Positions 7,928 through 16,533 of a stretch of DNA of 47,196 nucleotides are shown here, piece by piece (within the stretch, counting starts at the first letter, position 1; each line of letters opens with the position of its first letter). Both the position numbers and the translations under genes were made by a program. The notes under the pieces are model-generated. The model worked only from the letters and a program-made list of their open reading frames with translations, had not been told where the DNA came from and did no database searches. Source of the DNA: CAKSXP01 sp964609305 (GTDB lineage: Bacteria > Bacillota > Clostridia > Oscillospirales > Oscillospiraceae); assembly GCA_964609305.1 (NCBI GenBank), contig CAZSRK010000016.1:1-47196 (forward strand), given 5' to 3'.

Positions 7928-7975
7928 GTCCCTGCGTCGGCTTGCCGCTCTGCCGGCGTAGGGACAGTGTGTTTT
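7928..7975. terminator. Hairpin downstream of rqcH
   Basis: A 14-bp stem (GTCCCTGCGTCGGC with GCCGGCGTAGGGAC, two wobble pairs). A GTGTGTTTTT tract follows on the plus strand; on the minus strand, the direction of rqcH, the tract is weak. It probably ends the rqcH operon or shields the lipoprotein gene from it. Confidence 0.5.
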
Positions 7976-7976
7976 T

Positions 7977-9737
7977 CTATTTTACTCTGAGACGGCCTAC
8001 AAGCTCCTCGTCCGGCTGTACCATAACGGTACTGTAATCCGTATATATTACCTTCCCTGGCAGAGCGCCGGAGGGCTTTTTCACATACCGCACTAACGTG
8101 TAGTCAACAGGCACCTTTCCGCTGTCGCGCCCCTGTGAATAATACGCTGCTATAGCAGCGGCCTCCATAATACTCTGCATGTCTGGCTGCTCATCCTCGG
8201 TCCTGAGAATAACATGGCTGCCATGGATCTTCTGCGTGTGCAGCCAGACGTCGTTTCTGCGCGCGAGTTTTGACGTGAGCCTGTCGTTTTGTACATTACT
8301 TCGCCCGACGAGTATATCAAGACCGGAAGTTGAGCGAAATACCAGGGGCTTGTGTTCCTGCCGACTCTGTCTGGTCTTCCCTTTCTGCTGGCGGAGATAA
8401 CCTGTCTGGGTAAGTTCCGCACGGATCTCGGCGAGATCGCCATCATTTTCCGCACGCTCTAATTCGTCGAGCACGCTCTGCAGGTACTCAGCGTCCCGCT
8501 CGGCAGTCTCGATAAGCCCGACCAGGTGTTCCGCGGCAGATCTTGCCTTTCCGTATTGCTTATAATATGCCGCCGCATTCTGCTGTGGAGTTTTCTGAGG
8601 ATCAAGCTTTATTTTGACAATCGGGCAGTCCTCCAGGTAATAGTCCTGCGTCTCAAACTCCGTCATGCCCTTTTTCAGTCGGTAGATGTTGGCAGTTATA
8701 AGATCCCCGCATTTTCGCAGTTCGTCCCGGGCATCGGTCTTTTTCAGGTCAGACCTTTGCAGCTCCAGCTTGCGCAGGGTCCTGTCATAAGCGTTCTTGA
8801 CCGATCTGTGCAGACTCTGCGAACGGTGCCTTATATTTTCCGCCTTGTCCTTTTTCGTATAAAACGCATCAATCAGCGAAGAAAAGCCCGGATATATGAC
8901 GATCTCTCCAACACCTTCATACTGACTGAGACGGACGCAGGAAAATTCCTTTGGACGTCCGTCGAGCAGCACCATGCACGGGACAAATTCCCCTGCGTTC
9001 GCGCTCTCACAGAAAGCATCCATAATATCGGCAAAATTGAGCCTTTGCTCCGGCGACAGTTCTCCAACACGCACGGATACGCTGCCAAAGGCGCGCGCGC
9101 ACATCTCCCGCGCAAGCGCCGGAGATATACCGGAGAAAGTATTTGTCAGCCAACGGTCGGCCATGACCGCGCCGTCGGTGCTTTGCAGAAATTCTCGTTT
9201 TTTTCCGGAATCGCTTGTAAAAAACGGAAGCTTATCCTGCTTCGGCGGCAGCCGGTAAATAAGACCTGGCAGGACCTGACGTGCGGGGTTCATCTCCGCA
9301 TCCACGCGGCGCAGGCAGTCGATTATATGTCCGTCTCCCCCGACAAGGATTATGTTCGTTCCGCGCCCCATCATTTCAATGACGAGCTTTTTCTTCTCCG
9401 GAAATCCCATCTCATCATACGCGGCCAGTTCCATAACGGCCATCCGTTCAAAATCCGGCTGGTAGAGCGCCGTTATACGCGCGCCGGCTATGTGCTTACG
9501 CATGAGCATACAAAACATGGGCGGGCTCTGAGGGTTATCAAAGCTCTCTTCGGTCATATTCAGCCTGGCGCTGACGACCCCTCCGGAGACAACAAGGCGA
9601 AAATTTCCCGCCGCACCTCTTATCGACAGGAGAAGCATGTCGCGCGCGGGTTGCTGTACCTTGTCTATCTTTGCACCTACAAGCTCGGGTTCAAGCTCCT
9701 TTATGAGCGCATGTATGGTCAAGCTGTCAAGCGGCAT
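7977..9737 (-). CDS. rqcH: RqcH/NFACT ribosome-associated quality-control protein
   Basis: 586 residues, the size of bacterial RqcH (Rqc2/NEMF family, formerly FbpA). RqcH binds 50S subunits blocked by peptidyl-tRNA and recruits tRNA-Ala to add alanine tails that target the nascent chain for degradation. The NFACT-N domain opens with DSLTIHALIKELEPELVGAKIDKVQQP. A helix-hairpin-helix region and a long charged coiled coil (residues about 290-430) follow. The C-terminal NFACT-R domain shows GLDILVGRSNVQND and DVWLHTQKIHGSHVILR. The ATG after GGAGGAATGACCGG is preferred over an upstream in-frame ATG inside that Shine-Dalgarno region. It begins four bases after the mrnC stop, so the two are translated from one mRNA, linking rRNA maturation and ribosome rescue. 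Confidence 0.92.
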   Translation of the reverse strand: MPLDSLTIHALIKELEPELVGAKIDKVQQPARDMLLLSIRGAAGNFRLVVSGGVVSARLNMTEESFDNPQSPPMFCMLMRKHIAGARITALYQPDFERMAVMELAAYDEMGFPEKKKLVIEMMGRGTNIILVGGDGHIIDCLRRVDAEMNPARQVLPGLIYRLPPKQDKLPFFTSDSGKKREFLQSTDGAVMADRWLTNTFSGISPALAREMCARAFGSVSVRVGELSPEQRLNFADIMDAFCESANAGEFVPCMVLLDGRPKEFSCVRLSQYEGVGEIVIYPGFSSLIDAFYTKKDKAENIRHRSQSLHRSVKNAYDRTLRKLELQRSDLKKTDARDELRKCGDLITANIYRLKKGMTEFETQDYYLEDCPIVKIKLDPQKTPQQNAAAYYKQYGKARSAAEHLVGLIETAERDAEYLQSVLDELERAENDGDLAEIRAELTQTGYLRQQKGKTRQSRQEHKPLVFRSTSGLDILVGRSNVQNDRLTSKLARRNDVWLHTQKIHGSHVILRTEDEQPDMQSIMEAAAIAAYYSQGRDSGKVPVDYTLVRYVKKPSGALPGKVIYTDYSTVMVQPDEELVGRLRVK

Positions 9738-9741
9738 CCGG

Positions 9742-10143
9742 TCATTCCTCCATGACAATTGCGAAAAGCTCGTTTATCCTGTTCCTCTCCCCTCTCAGCC
9801 AAAGCCAGCCAAACAGAGCTTCAAGCCCCGTCGAGGCGTGGTACTCGGAGAAATTAGAGCTGTGGGGAACCGAATTGACTTTGGCGTTACGTCCACGCCG
9901 GTACACCGCCAGCTCCTGTGCTGTCAGATGCGGCATCAGTTTCTCCGCGGCCCTGGCCTGCGCCGGCGAGCTCACATATGTGACCGTGTCACGATGCAGG
10001 CCCTTGCTCGTGACGCGCCCGTGAACGCACAGCCAGGTGCGCACCAGTATCTCATACACACAGTCGCCCATATGTGCCAGTCCAAGAGCGCTTATCCCTC
10101 TCAGCGCATCATCGCTGAGACTTACATTAAAATAATCAGTCAT
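9742..10143 (-). CDS. mrnC: Mini-ribonuclease III
   Basis: 133 residues. Mini-III is an RNase III-like domain without a dsRNA-binding domain that matures 23S rRNA ends in Firmicutes. Visible signatures are ALAHMGDCVYEILVR-type helix (here LGLAHMGDCVYEILVRTWL, holding the first catalytic acid), HRDTVTYVSSPAQA, RRGRNAKVNSVPHSSN and the EYHASTGLEALFGWLWL segment with the second acidic site. The start ATG lies inside the 3' end of ftsK (8-base overlap) and follows GGAGGAAGAGTGGG, which itself encodes ftsK codons. Translation is probably coupled to ftsK. In many Firmicutes mrnC sits by cysS; here it is tied to ftsK and rqcH. Confidence 0.92.
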   Translation of the reverse strand: MTDYFNVSLSDDALRGISALGLAHMGDCVYEILVRTWLCVHGRVTSKGLHRDTVTYVSSPAQARAAEKLMPHLTAQELAVYRRGRNAKVNSVPHSSNFSEYHASTGLEALFGWLWLRGERNRINELFAIVMEE

Positions 10144-12838
10144 CCCACTCTTCCTCCGGCACGTCCTCGTATTGCGAGAAGTCAACCGCATCCGGATCCT
10201 CAACGGGTGCCGTACCGTTCATGAGCTGCTTCTCCTGCCACTGCTCCTTGGTTATCAGGATATGCCTGGGCTTCGATCCCTCAAACGGACCGACAACGCC
10301 GATTTCCTCAAGCTGGTCTACAAGGCGGGCGGCGCGCGAATATCCAAGCTTCAGCCGACGCTGGAGCATGGAGACGGAGGCCTGCTTCGTTTCAAATATG
10401 ACGTCCACAGCCTGCGGCAGCAGCTCGTCATAATCAGCAAAAGGATTGTCCTGTCCACTGTCGGCATCGCCGGCGGCACCGGTCTTTCCTCCAGACGGGC
10501 CCTTTTCCTCGGCGGCTTTTTCTATCTGCTCCATTATTTCATCGCTGTAATTTGCGCTGCTGCCCTGCTTTATGAAGCTTATCACCCGCTCGCGCTCCTC
10601 ATCCGAGACAAACGCACCCTGCACGCGCAGCGGTTTTCCGCTTCCCAGGGGTGAATACAGCATATCACCATTGCCAAGAAGCTTTTCCGCGCCGGAATTG
10701 TCAAGGATGATGCGGCTTTCCATCGCGGATGCAACGGCAAAAGCGATTCGGCTTGGTATATTAGCCTTCATGAGGCCCGTTATGACGTCCGCAGACGGCC
10801 GCTGCGTAGCGATTATAAGATGCATACCGGAGGCTCGTCCCATCTGGGCCACGCGGCATATACTCTCCTCCACTTCCTTGGAGGCCACAAGCATGAGGTC
10901 GGCAAGTTCGTCTATAACAATCACCACCTGCGGCAGCGTCGGCTCGCTGTTTTTGCGCTGGTGTTCGTTATATGCCGCAAGGTCGCGCACACCGATCTCG
11001 GAAAACAGGCGATATCGCTTGAGCATCTCAATCACAGCCCATTGCAGGGAGCCCGCCGCCTTTTTCGGGTCAGTCACGACCTGTATATACAGATGCGGGA
11101 TGCCATTATATATACCCAGCTCGACCATTTTGGGGTCTATCATTATAAGCCGCACCTCATCAGGCGTAGCCTTGTACAACAGACTGAGGATAAGGCTGTT
11201 CATACAGACGGATTTACCTGAGCCAGTCGTGCCAGCGATGAGCATATGCGGCAGTTTTGATATGTTTCCGATAATACAGTTGCCGCCGATGTCCTTTCCT
11301 ACCGCGAAACTCAGCTTACTCTTTGCGGCGTTAAAGGCCGGGGACTCAAGTATTTCCCGAAGGTATACCGTACTGACCAGTTTGTTCGGCACCTCTATGC
11401 CGACAGTTGAACTCTTGTCCGGTATCGGCGCTATGCGCACGCTGGAAACGCCGAGGGCCAAAGCCAGGTCTCCGGCAAGGTTGGTCAGCTTATTGAGCTT
11501 TACACCCGCCTCCAGCTCCAGATCATATCTTGTAACCGTCGGCCCACGGGTCACTCCGACTATGAACGCCGCAACGCCGAAAGATCGGATCGTGTTCTCA
11601 AGCCGATCGCGGTTGAGCGCAATCTCTTCCCTGCCGTCGACAGTGCTGCCCTGAGCCCTGTTGAGTAGATCCAGCGGTGGATATTCATACTGTTCCGAGG
11701 GCTGCTGCATACTCTTGTCTATCGACTTTGTGATGTCCTCGGTCTCCTGACGTACCTCTTCCGCCGATGGCCTGTCCGTCTTTTGGGAGCTGCCGCTCGT
11801 CGTCTTCTCTGTCTCCGGCGCGGCAGAGTCGATAGAAACTCCGGCGATCTCCGCTGCCTTTTCAAGGGAAACAGGCTCCACATCCGCGGTTTGCTCCGGC
11901 TTTATGCCCGTCATTACAGGGCGCACCGGCTCTCTTTTTTCCGGACGCGGCTCAAATTTTATGGGCACCGCCTGGCTCTTTGAGCCGGCTTGCTGCCCGA
12001 AATCGGCATCGTCGGCAGAGTCGATATGCTCGGCCACTATCTGATCGGGAGTCTTGACTCTCGGTGTCCTGTTGAAGAAGCCGGCCTTGCGTTCGAAATT
12101 ATCATCCGGCTGTTCAGGCGCAGGCCCGTCGTCTATTGGTATATCGATAGAAGCCCGGCTGTTGCGGCGCTGCCTTGCGGCGGACGGCTGTCTGGATGAT
12201 ACCGGAAGTTCCGGCTCTGGCTCCCTTTCATACTCAAGGCGGGTCCGGTTCTTATAACGGTCAACCACATTGCGCAGGTCTATCCTAAACCCGACTATGA
12301 TGCTGACTACGAAGGCTGCAAACAGTACCGGGAGCGCACCGTAAATACTCACTGCCGCGCGCAGGCCCTCTCCCAACAGGCCGGAAATCACACCTCTGGG
12401 TTCCATCGCCTTGCCTGATATATAGAGAGCGGACACAAATCCTCCGAAGGTTTCATATGTGATGTCAGTAAACAGGTATGCAAACGCACCGAGGAAGACC
12501 GTCGACAGAAGCACAAACGTAACGCGCAGCGCAACCGGCCTGCCACGGTGGAAGCCAAGGATATATGCGCAGCAAAGAACTGCCGGCGGGAACAGATAAT
12601 ACCCCCAGCCGATAAGGCCCTTTACAAAACCGCAGAATATGTCTATAAACCAGGCCTCTACGTTAAAATAGCCTATGATCGAGAATATGCCGAGAAACAG
12701 GCAGATTATCGCCCCGACTTCGCGGCGCACCGGTCTTGTGTTATTCTGTTTGGCGTTTTGCTTTGTCCTTTTTGAGGATGAGCTGCGACTGTTCCTGGAA
12801 GAGGAGCTTTTGCCGCTGCTTTTAGCTGTCTGTGCCAT
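10136..12838 (-). CDS. ftsK: DNA translocase FtsK/SpoIIIE
   Basis: 900 residues. This membrane-anchored ATPase pumps chromosomal DNA through the division or sporulation septum. The N-terminal 200 residues contain about four membrane segments (IICLFLGIFSIIGYF, WGYYLFPPAVLCCAYILGF, VTFVLLSTVFLGAFAYLF, ALPVLFAAFVVSIIVGF). A 250-residue acidic, Pro/Gln-rich linker follows. The motor has Walker A GTTGSGKS (about residues 535-542), Walker B VVIVIDELADLM, and RIAFAVASAMESRIILD. The C-terminal gamma winged-helix (about residues 830-880) has VSMLQRRLKLGYSRAARLVDQLEEIGVVG, which reads polar DNA motifs. A basic, Ser/Lys-rich N-tail precedes the first membrane segment. The start follows AGGAGTGTTACATA. 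Its stop overlaps mrnC; uppP ends 26 bases upstream. In a spore-former it may act as SpoIIIE, FtsK/SftA or both. Confidence 0.95.
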   Translation of the reverse strand: MAQTAKSSGKSSSSRNSRSSSSKRTKQNAKQNNTRPVRREVGAIICLFLGIFSIIGYFNVEAWFIDIFCGFVKGLIGWGYYLFPPAVLCCAYILGFHRGRPVALRVTFVLLSTVFLGAFAYLFTDITYETFGGFVSALYISGKAMEPRGVISGLLGEGLRAAVSIYGALPVLFAAFVVSIIVGFRIDLRNVVDRYKNRTRLEYEREPEPELPVSSRQPSAARQRRNSRASIDIPIDDGPAPEQPDDNFERKAGFFNRTPRVKTPDQIVAEHIDSADDADFGQQAGSKSQAVPIKFEPRPEKREPVRPVMTGIKPEQTADVEPVSLEKAAEIAGVSIDSAAPETEKTTSGSSQKTDRPSAEEVRQETEDITKSIDKSMQQPSEQYEYPPLDLLNRAQGSTVDGREEIALNRDRLENTIRSFGVAAFIVGVTRGPTVTRYDLELEAGVKLNKLTNLAGDLALALGVSSVRIAPIPDKSSTVGIEVPNKLVSTVYLREILESPAFNAAKSKLSFAVGKDIGGNCIIGNISKLPHMLIAGTTGSGKSVCMNSLILSLLYKATPDEVRLIMIDPKMVELGIYNGIPHLYIQVVTDPKKAAGSLQWAVIEMLKRYRLFSEIGVRDLAAYNEHQRKNSEPTLPQVVIVIDELADLMLVASKEVEESICRVAQMGRASGMHLIIATQRPSADVITGLMKANIPSRIAFAVASAMESRIILDNSGAEKLLGNGDMLYSPLGSGKPLRVQGAFVSDEERERVISFIKQGSSANYSDEIMEQIEKAAEEKGPSGGKTGAAGDADSGQDNPFADYDELLPQAVDVIFETKQASVSMLQRRLKLGYSRAARLVDQLEEIGVVGPFEGSKPRHILITKEQWQEKQLMNGTAPVEDPDAVDFSQYEDVPEEEWDD

Positions 12839-12864
12839 TATGTAACACTCCTAATTCATGCTGA

Positions 12865-13719
12865 CTAAAAAATTATAGACAGGATCACCGTCACGAAGCC
12901 GACGCCCCAACAGTAATATGCAAAGTTTCCAAACTTACCTTTGCCGACAATGCGCTTTAGAAAAGCGATGGAAAAATATCCGCTGACCATCGCGGCGGCC
13001 ATCCCCACAAGATACGCAGGGATAAGGGAGACGTCTATTCCCTCTCCTATCGCCTTGACAAGGCTGAGTATATTAGCACCCAGCACCGCTGGGATAGACA
13101 GCAGGAACGAAAACTTGACCGCAAATTCCCTGTCCAGCCCGGTGGCGATCCCCGCTGTTATCGTCGTCCCGGAGCGTGACAGACCGGGTATCGTCGCTAC
13201 GGCCTGGCAGGCACCGATGATCAAAGAGTCTCGAATTTTCATATTCTTTTCCGTCTTGTCCCCTCTCGGCATCCTGTCGGACACGTAGAGTATAACGCCT
13301 GTCAATATAAGGACTATGCCTATAAACCAGGTCTTATAGTAAAGCTGCTCGACAAGGTCGTTGACAGGCAGGACGATAAAAAGCGGAAGCGTGGCGATTA
13401 TTATCATAAGCACGAGCCGCACGGCGGGATACCTGACCCTTCCCTCCTGTGCCTGTTCTGCGGCAAGGCGCTTACCGCTTTTTCCGATTTTGAAAAAGGC
13501 CAGAAGCTGCTTTATAATATCCGCGATATCCTTGCGATAGGCGATACAGACAGCGATAAGCGTCCCGAGGTGGAGCAGGACGTCAAAAAACATGTGCCCT
13601 TCCGTGCTCTGACCGTGGAAAAGGTTCTGGATTATGGAGAGATGACCGGAACTTGATATTGGCAGAAACTCGGAAATGCCCTGCACAACACCAAGAAACG
13701 CCGCCCAAAGTACAGACAT
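12865..13719 (-). CDS. uppP: Undecaprenyl-diphosphatase
   Basis: 284 residues, all in membrane segments, as expected for UppP/BacA. The enzyme dephosphorylates undecaprenyl diphosphate to recycle the lipid carrier for peptidoglycan and teichoic acid, and confers bacitracin tolerance. The two signature motifs are present: QGISEFLPISSSGHL near the N-terminus, with the catalytic Glu and His, and PGLSRSGTTI in the middle. The ATG follows GGGAGGTCATATCTT. It is followed on the same strand by ftsK after 26 bases, giving a cell-envelope and division transcription unit. About 80 bases separate it from tepA upstream. Confidence 0.95.
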   Translation of the reverse strand: MSVLWAAFLGVVQGISEFLPISSSGHLSIIQNLFHGQSTEGHMFFDVLLHLGTLIAVCIAYRKDIADIIKQLLAFFKIGKSGKRLAAEQAQEGRVRYPAVRLVLMIIIATLPLFIVLPVNDLVEQLYYKTWFIGIVLILTGVILYVSDRMPRGDKTEKNMKIRDSLIIGACQAVATIPGLSRSGTTITAGIATGLDREFAVKFSFLLSIPAVLGANILSLVKAIGEGIDVSLIPAYLVGMAAAMVSGYFSIAFLKRIVGKGKFGNFAYYCWGVGFVTVILSIIF

Positions 13720-13802
13720 AAGATATGACCTCCCAGGGAATGAATCACAGTAAAACAGGTGTTATGTTTACTTACTGTACCAAAGAATTTTAACACATAC
13801 AT

Positions 13803-14486
13803 TTATAAATCACAAGTAGATTTTCCCTCTTCTTCCGCACAGATGCACGAGTGGAGATATGAAAGTGCGTCGGAAAGCCCTCCGACCTGATCTATCAGTC
13901 CGGCTTCCACCGCCTCCTCACCGTAGATCACGCTGCCGACGTCCGTTGCGAGTTCTCCCGTTTCCATCATGTAGCCGAGGAATTTTTCACGGGAAATCCC
14001 TGAATTGTCCGTAACGAAACCCACGATCCTCTCCTGTATCCGCGCAAGATAATTATATGTCTGCGGGGTGCCGATAACAACTCCGGTTATGCGCACAGGA
14101 TGTATGGTCATCGCCGCAGACGGAGCGATAAACGAACGTTTGGCTACGACGGCCAGAGGTACGCCGATGGAGTGTCCTCCGCCCAGGACTAGCGAGGCGG
14201 TCGGTTTTTTCATGCTGGATATCAGCTCGGCTATGGCAAGCCCGGCCTCTATGTCCCCGCCGGCGGTATTGAGCATAATGAGCAGGCCGTTTATATCGGG
14301 GCTCTCCTCGATTGCCGCCAGAAGCGGCAGAACGTGCTCATATTTAGTCGATTTGGTATTTTCAGGCAATAGCGCATGTCCCTCTATCTGCCCGATGATT
14401 GTCAGGCAATGTATGCCTCCCGCGCTTATGGAACCATAATCATGGACACTGTCGGTTTCCTTCAGATGTTCATTTTCCTCATACAT
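13803..14486 (-). CDS. tepA: TepA/YmfB-type ClpP-like serine protease
   Basis: 227 residues of the ClpP/crotonase fold in the translocation-enhancing protein group. The segments LTIIGQIEGH, INGLLIMLNTAGGDIEAGLAIAELI, SLVLGGGHSIGVPLAVVA (nucleophile Ser in GHSIG) and SAAMTIHPVR (catalytic His) fit. Bacillus subtilis TepA is also encoded next to spoIIIE, which supports the assignment: here uppP and ftsK lie immediately downstream. In Bacillus it was linked to degradation of signal peptides or of small acid-soluble spore proteins; which applies here is unknown. There is no signal peptide. The start follows GGGAGTTGATAAGCC. Confidence 0.88.
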   Translation of the reverse strand: MYEENEHLKETDSVHDYGSISAGGIHCLTIIGQIEGHALLPENTKSTKYEHVLPLLAAIEESPDINGLLIMLNTAGGDIEAGLAIAELISSMKKPTASLVLGGGHSIGVPLAVVAKRSFIAPSAAMTIHPVRITGVVIGTPQTYNYLARIQERIVGFVTDNSGISREKFLGYMMETGELATDVGSVIYGEEAVEAGLIDQVGGLSDALSYLHSCICAEEEGKSTCDL

Positions 14487-14587
14487 GGCTTATCAACTCC
14501 CTTCAATGTATTTTGCTTCAAACCCCGCCATTATATAATCGCATACGGAAGTTTGCTTTATATGCAGGCGTAAAGCGGTTGATAAAC

Positions 14588-14725
14588 TTGGCACTTCATG
14601 GTATAATAACCGCAAGCGGTTATTATACTTCAATTTCATGTTCATGACGTTTTTCTCCCCGGCTGCGCCGGGAACCGAAAAACGTGGCACATTATACCAT
14701 TTCGCTGCGCTTCATGGTATAATAC
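14588..14725. repeat. Cluster of three inverted repeats with an internal direct repeat
   Basis: Three adjacent palindromes sit between divergent genes. First, 14601-14628: GTATAATAACCGC and its exact complement around AA (13-bp perfect arms). Second, 14647-14685: ACGTTTTT / AAAAACGT enclosing CCCGGC / GCCGGG. Third, 14691-14723: ATTATACCAT / ATGGTATAAT with a 13-base spacer. An 18-base unit ending TTCATGGTATAATA occurs at 14591-14608 and 14708-14725 with one difference. No open frame or transposase is present. This looks like a small dispersed repeat of the REP/MITE kind or a composite regulatory site; copies elsewhere in the window were not seen. Confidence 0.6.
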
Positions 14726-14879
14726 TTCAACGGAAGTCCGCAGAGTGGAACGGTGTGCCCGGCTCACCGGCATCTGCGCGGCAGATACCCGCTGGAGGTA
14801 TTGCACCGGTGTCAAAACCCGCTGTACCGGTTTCCGCAGAAAACGTCGGCGGGACAGTAGGCACAGTTGCCAGCGGCCA
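14726..14879. other. Intergenic stretch, GC-rich, no gene seen
   Basis: About 150 bases between the palindrome cluster and the DUF1538 promoter. It contains short ACCGG/CCGGT repeats and could be a leader or remnant, but no frame with a ribosome-binding site was found. Confidence 0.4.
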
Positions 14880-14888
14880 TGCTATAAT
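14880..14888 (+). promoter_or_regulatory. Extended -10 promoter for the DUF1538 operon
   Basis: TGCTATAAT is an exact extended -10 element about 95 bases upstream of the inferred start. No good -35 box is seen at 17 bases, as is usual for extended -10 promoters. Confidence 0.5.
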
Positions 14889-14969
14889 AAGTTAAATTGG
14901 TGACAAAAATTTTAACAACGCCGCGCAGCCGGGAATTTTGTGACTTCAGTCGCAGCGGTGCCGGCAGAC

Positions 14970-14985
14970 AGGAGGTACAGCTATA
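14970..14985 (+). promoter_or_regulatory. Ribosome-binding site that selects an ATA start codon
   Basis: AGGAGG at 14970-14975 is followed after 7 bases by ATA (14983). The frame is closed by TGA at 14941-14943, and no ATG, GTG or TTG lies in frame between that stop and this site. The next possible start, TTG at 15055, has no such site and would remove conserved N-terminal sequence. So ATA is the apparent initiation codon. Confidence 0.65.
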
Positions 14986-16533
14986 AGAAAAGACAGATTT
15001 TTTAGACAGCGTTCAGCCCTTGCGGAAAAAATCCGGGAATCACTTTTCTCGGTTTTGCCCATACTCGTTATCGTATCGGTGATGTGCTTTTTTGTCTCTC
15101 CGATGTCTACGGACCTGATGCTCTCATTCCTTATCGGGACTCTTATGGTCATACTCGGCATGGGACTGTTCTCCCTCGGCGCAGATGTGGCCATGACCCC
15201 GATCGGAAACAGGATAGGCGCTTCACTTACTAAATCCAAAAAGATATGGCTAATGCTGGGCGTCGGTTTCATCCTGGGCGCCTCGATAACCATTGCGGAG
15301 CCTGACCTACAGGTCCTGGCCGAGACCGTGCCGCACATCGACAACTTTGTACTTCTTATCGCTGTCGGCGTCGGCGTCGGCTTCTTCCTCGTGGTATGTA
15401 TGGTGAGGATACTTACCGGTATACGCCTGCGCTGGCTGCTCATATTCTTCTATGCGATCGTTTTTGCTCTCGCTGCCTTCACCGATGAGGAGTTTCTCGG
15501 CGTCGCCTTTGACTCGGGCGGTGTGACAACGGGCCCCATGACGGTACCGTTCATTCTCGCTCTCGGGGTCGGTATTTCCAACATACGAAGCGATAAACAG
15601 GCAGAGTCCGACAGTTTCGGACTTGTCGCCCTGTGTTCCATCGGGCCGATTCTGGCCGTGCTTATACTCGGCTTTTTCTACTCAAGTGGAAGCGCCACAG
15701 CAGATACAAGTATCACTTCCTGGTCCGATACCCTTCAAATCGGCCAGGCTTATCTGAAGGCCATTCCAAAATACGCGCTGGAGATGTGCGTTGCCCTGTC
15801 ACCCATCGTCATTATTTTTCTGTTGTTCCAGGTTTTTTCTTTCAAAATGCAGAAAAGAAGCCTTCTCCAGATTTTCAGCGGCGTAATCTACACATACATT
15901 GGCCTTGTTCTGTTTCTCACCGGCGTAAACGTCGGCTTTTCGCCTCTCGGCACCGTACTTGGCAGTGTTCTCGCCGACGGAGCCACGCGGTATCTTCTGA
16001 TCCCGCTTTCGATGCTTTTCGGATGGTTCATAATCTCAGCCGAGCCGGCCGTCAAGGTGCTTGAAAAGCAGATAGAGGAAGTAAGCTCCGGCGCGATACC
16101 GGGAAAGGCCGTGAAGATCAGCCTTTCAATCGCTATTGCGATTGCAAACGGGCTGGCCATGCTGCGAGTGCTCACCGGGCTTTCGATATTCTGGTTCCTG
16201 ATCCCCGGATATGTCATTGCTCTTGTGCTGTCCTTCTTTGTTCCGGATATCTACACTGCCATCGCCTTTGACTCCGGCGGGGTCGCTTCAGGGCCGATGA
16301 CAGCCACGTTCATGCTCCAGTTTATGATAGGCACATGCTCTGCCATTGGCGGCAACATACTCTCCAACGCATTTGGCCTTGTCGCCATGGTTGCGATGAT
16401 GCCGCTTATAACAGTCCAGATAATGGGCTTTATTTACGGCAGAGTCAAACACACCGAGGAAGAACCCGAGCCTGCGGCCAAGACCGACTACACAGATTAC
16501 GAGATCATCGAATTGTGGGAGGAAGAGACTTGA
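14983..16533 (+). CDS. DUF1538 membrane protein, two tandem domains
   Basis: 516 residues if translation starts at ATA, the only position with a good ribosome-binding site. The protein is almost all membrane segments and is an internal duplication. The first half carries VAMTPIGNRIG, AEPDLQVL (Ala105-Glu-Pro) and FDSGGVTTGPMT (Asp177). The second half repeats VGFSPLGTVLG, AEPAVKVL (Ala353) and FDSGGVASGPMT (Asp430). The spacing of about 250 residues is the same for both pairs. DUF1538 has no established biochemical function that I know of; the Asp/Gly/Pro re-entrant-like motifs and pseudo-symmetry suggest a transporter or channel. The stop overlaps the start of a PII-like gene by four bases, so the two are coupled and the soluble partner probably regulates it. 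A start ATG changed to ATA, or a base-call error, is the alternative to true AUA initiation. Confidence 0.85.
   Translation: MRKDRFFRQRSALAEKIRESLFSVLPILVIVSVMCFFVSPMSTDLMLSFLIGTLMVILGMGLFSLGADVAMTPIGNRIGASLTKSKKIWLMLGVGFILGASITIAEPDLQVLAETVPHIDNFVLLIAVGVGVGFFLVVCMVRILTGIRLRWLLIFFYAIVFALAAFTDEEFLGVAFDSGGVTTGPMTVPFILALGVGISNIRSDKQAESDSFGLVALCSIGPILAVLILGFFYSSGSATADTSITSWSDTLQIGQAYLKAIPKYALEMCVALSPIVIIFLLFQVFSFKMQKRSLLQIFSGVIYTYIGLVLFLTGVNVGFSPLGTVLGSVLADGATRYLLIPLSMLFGWFIISAEPAVKVLEKQIEEVSSGAIPGKAVKISLSIAIAIANGLAMLRVLTGLSIFWFLIPGYVIALVLSFFVPDIYTAIAFDSGGVASGPMTATFMLQFMIGTCSAIGGNILSNAFGLVAMVAMMPLITVQIMGFIYGRVKHTEEEPEPAAKTDYTDYEIIELWEEET

Noticed and set aside
14588..14725. CRISPR array
   Set aside because: The repeats are palindromes of different length and spacing, without regular spacers.
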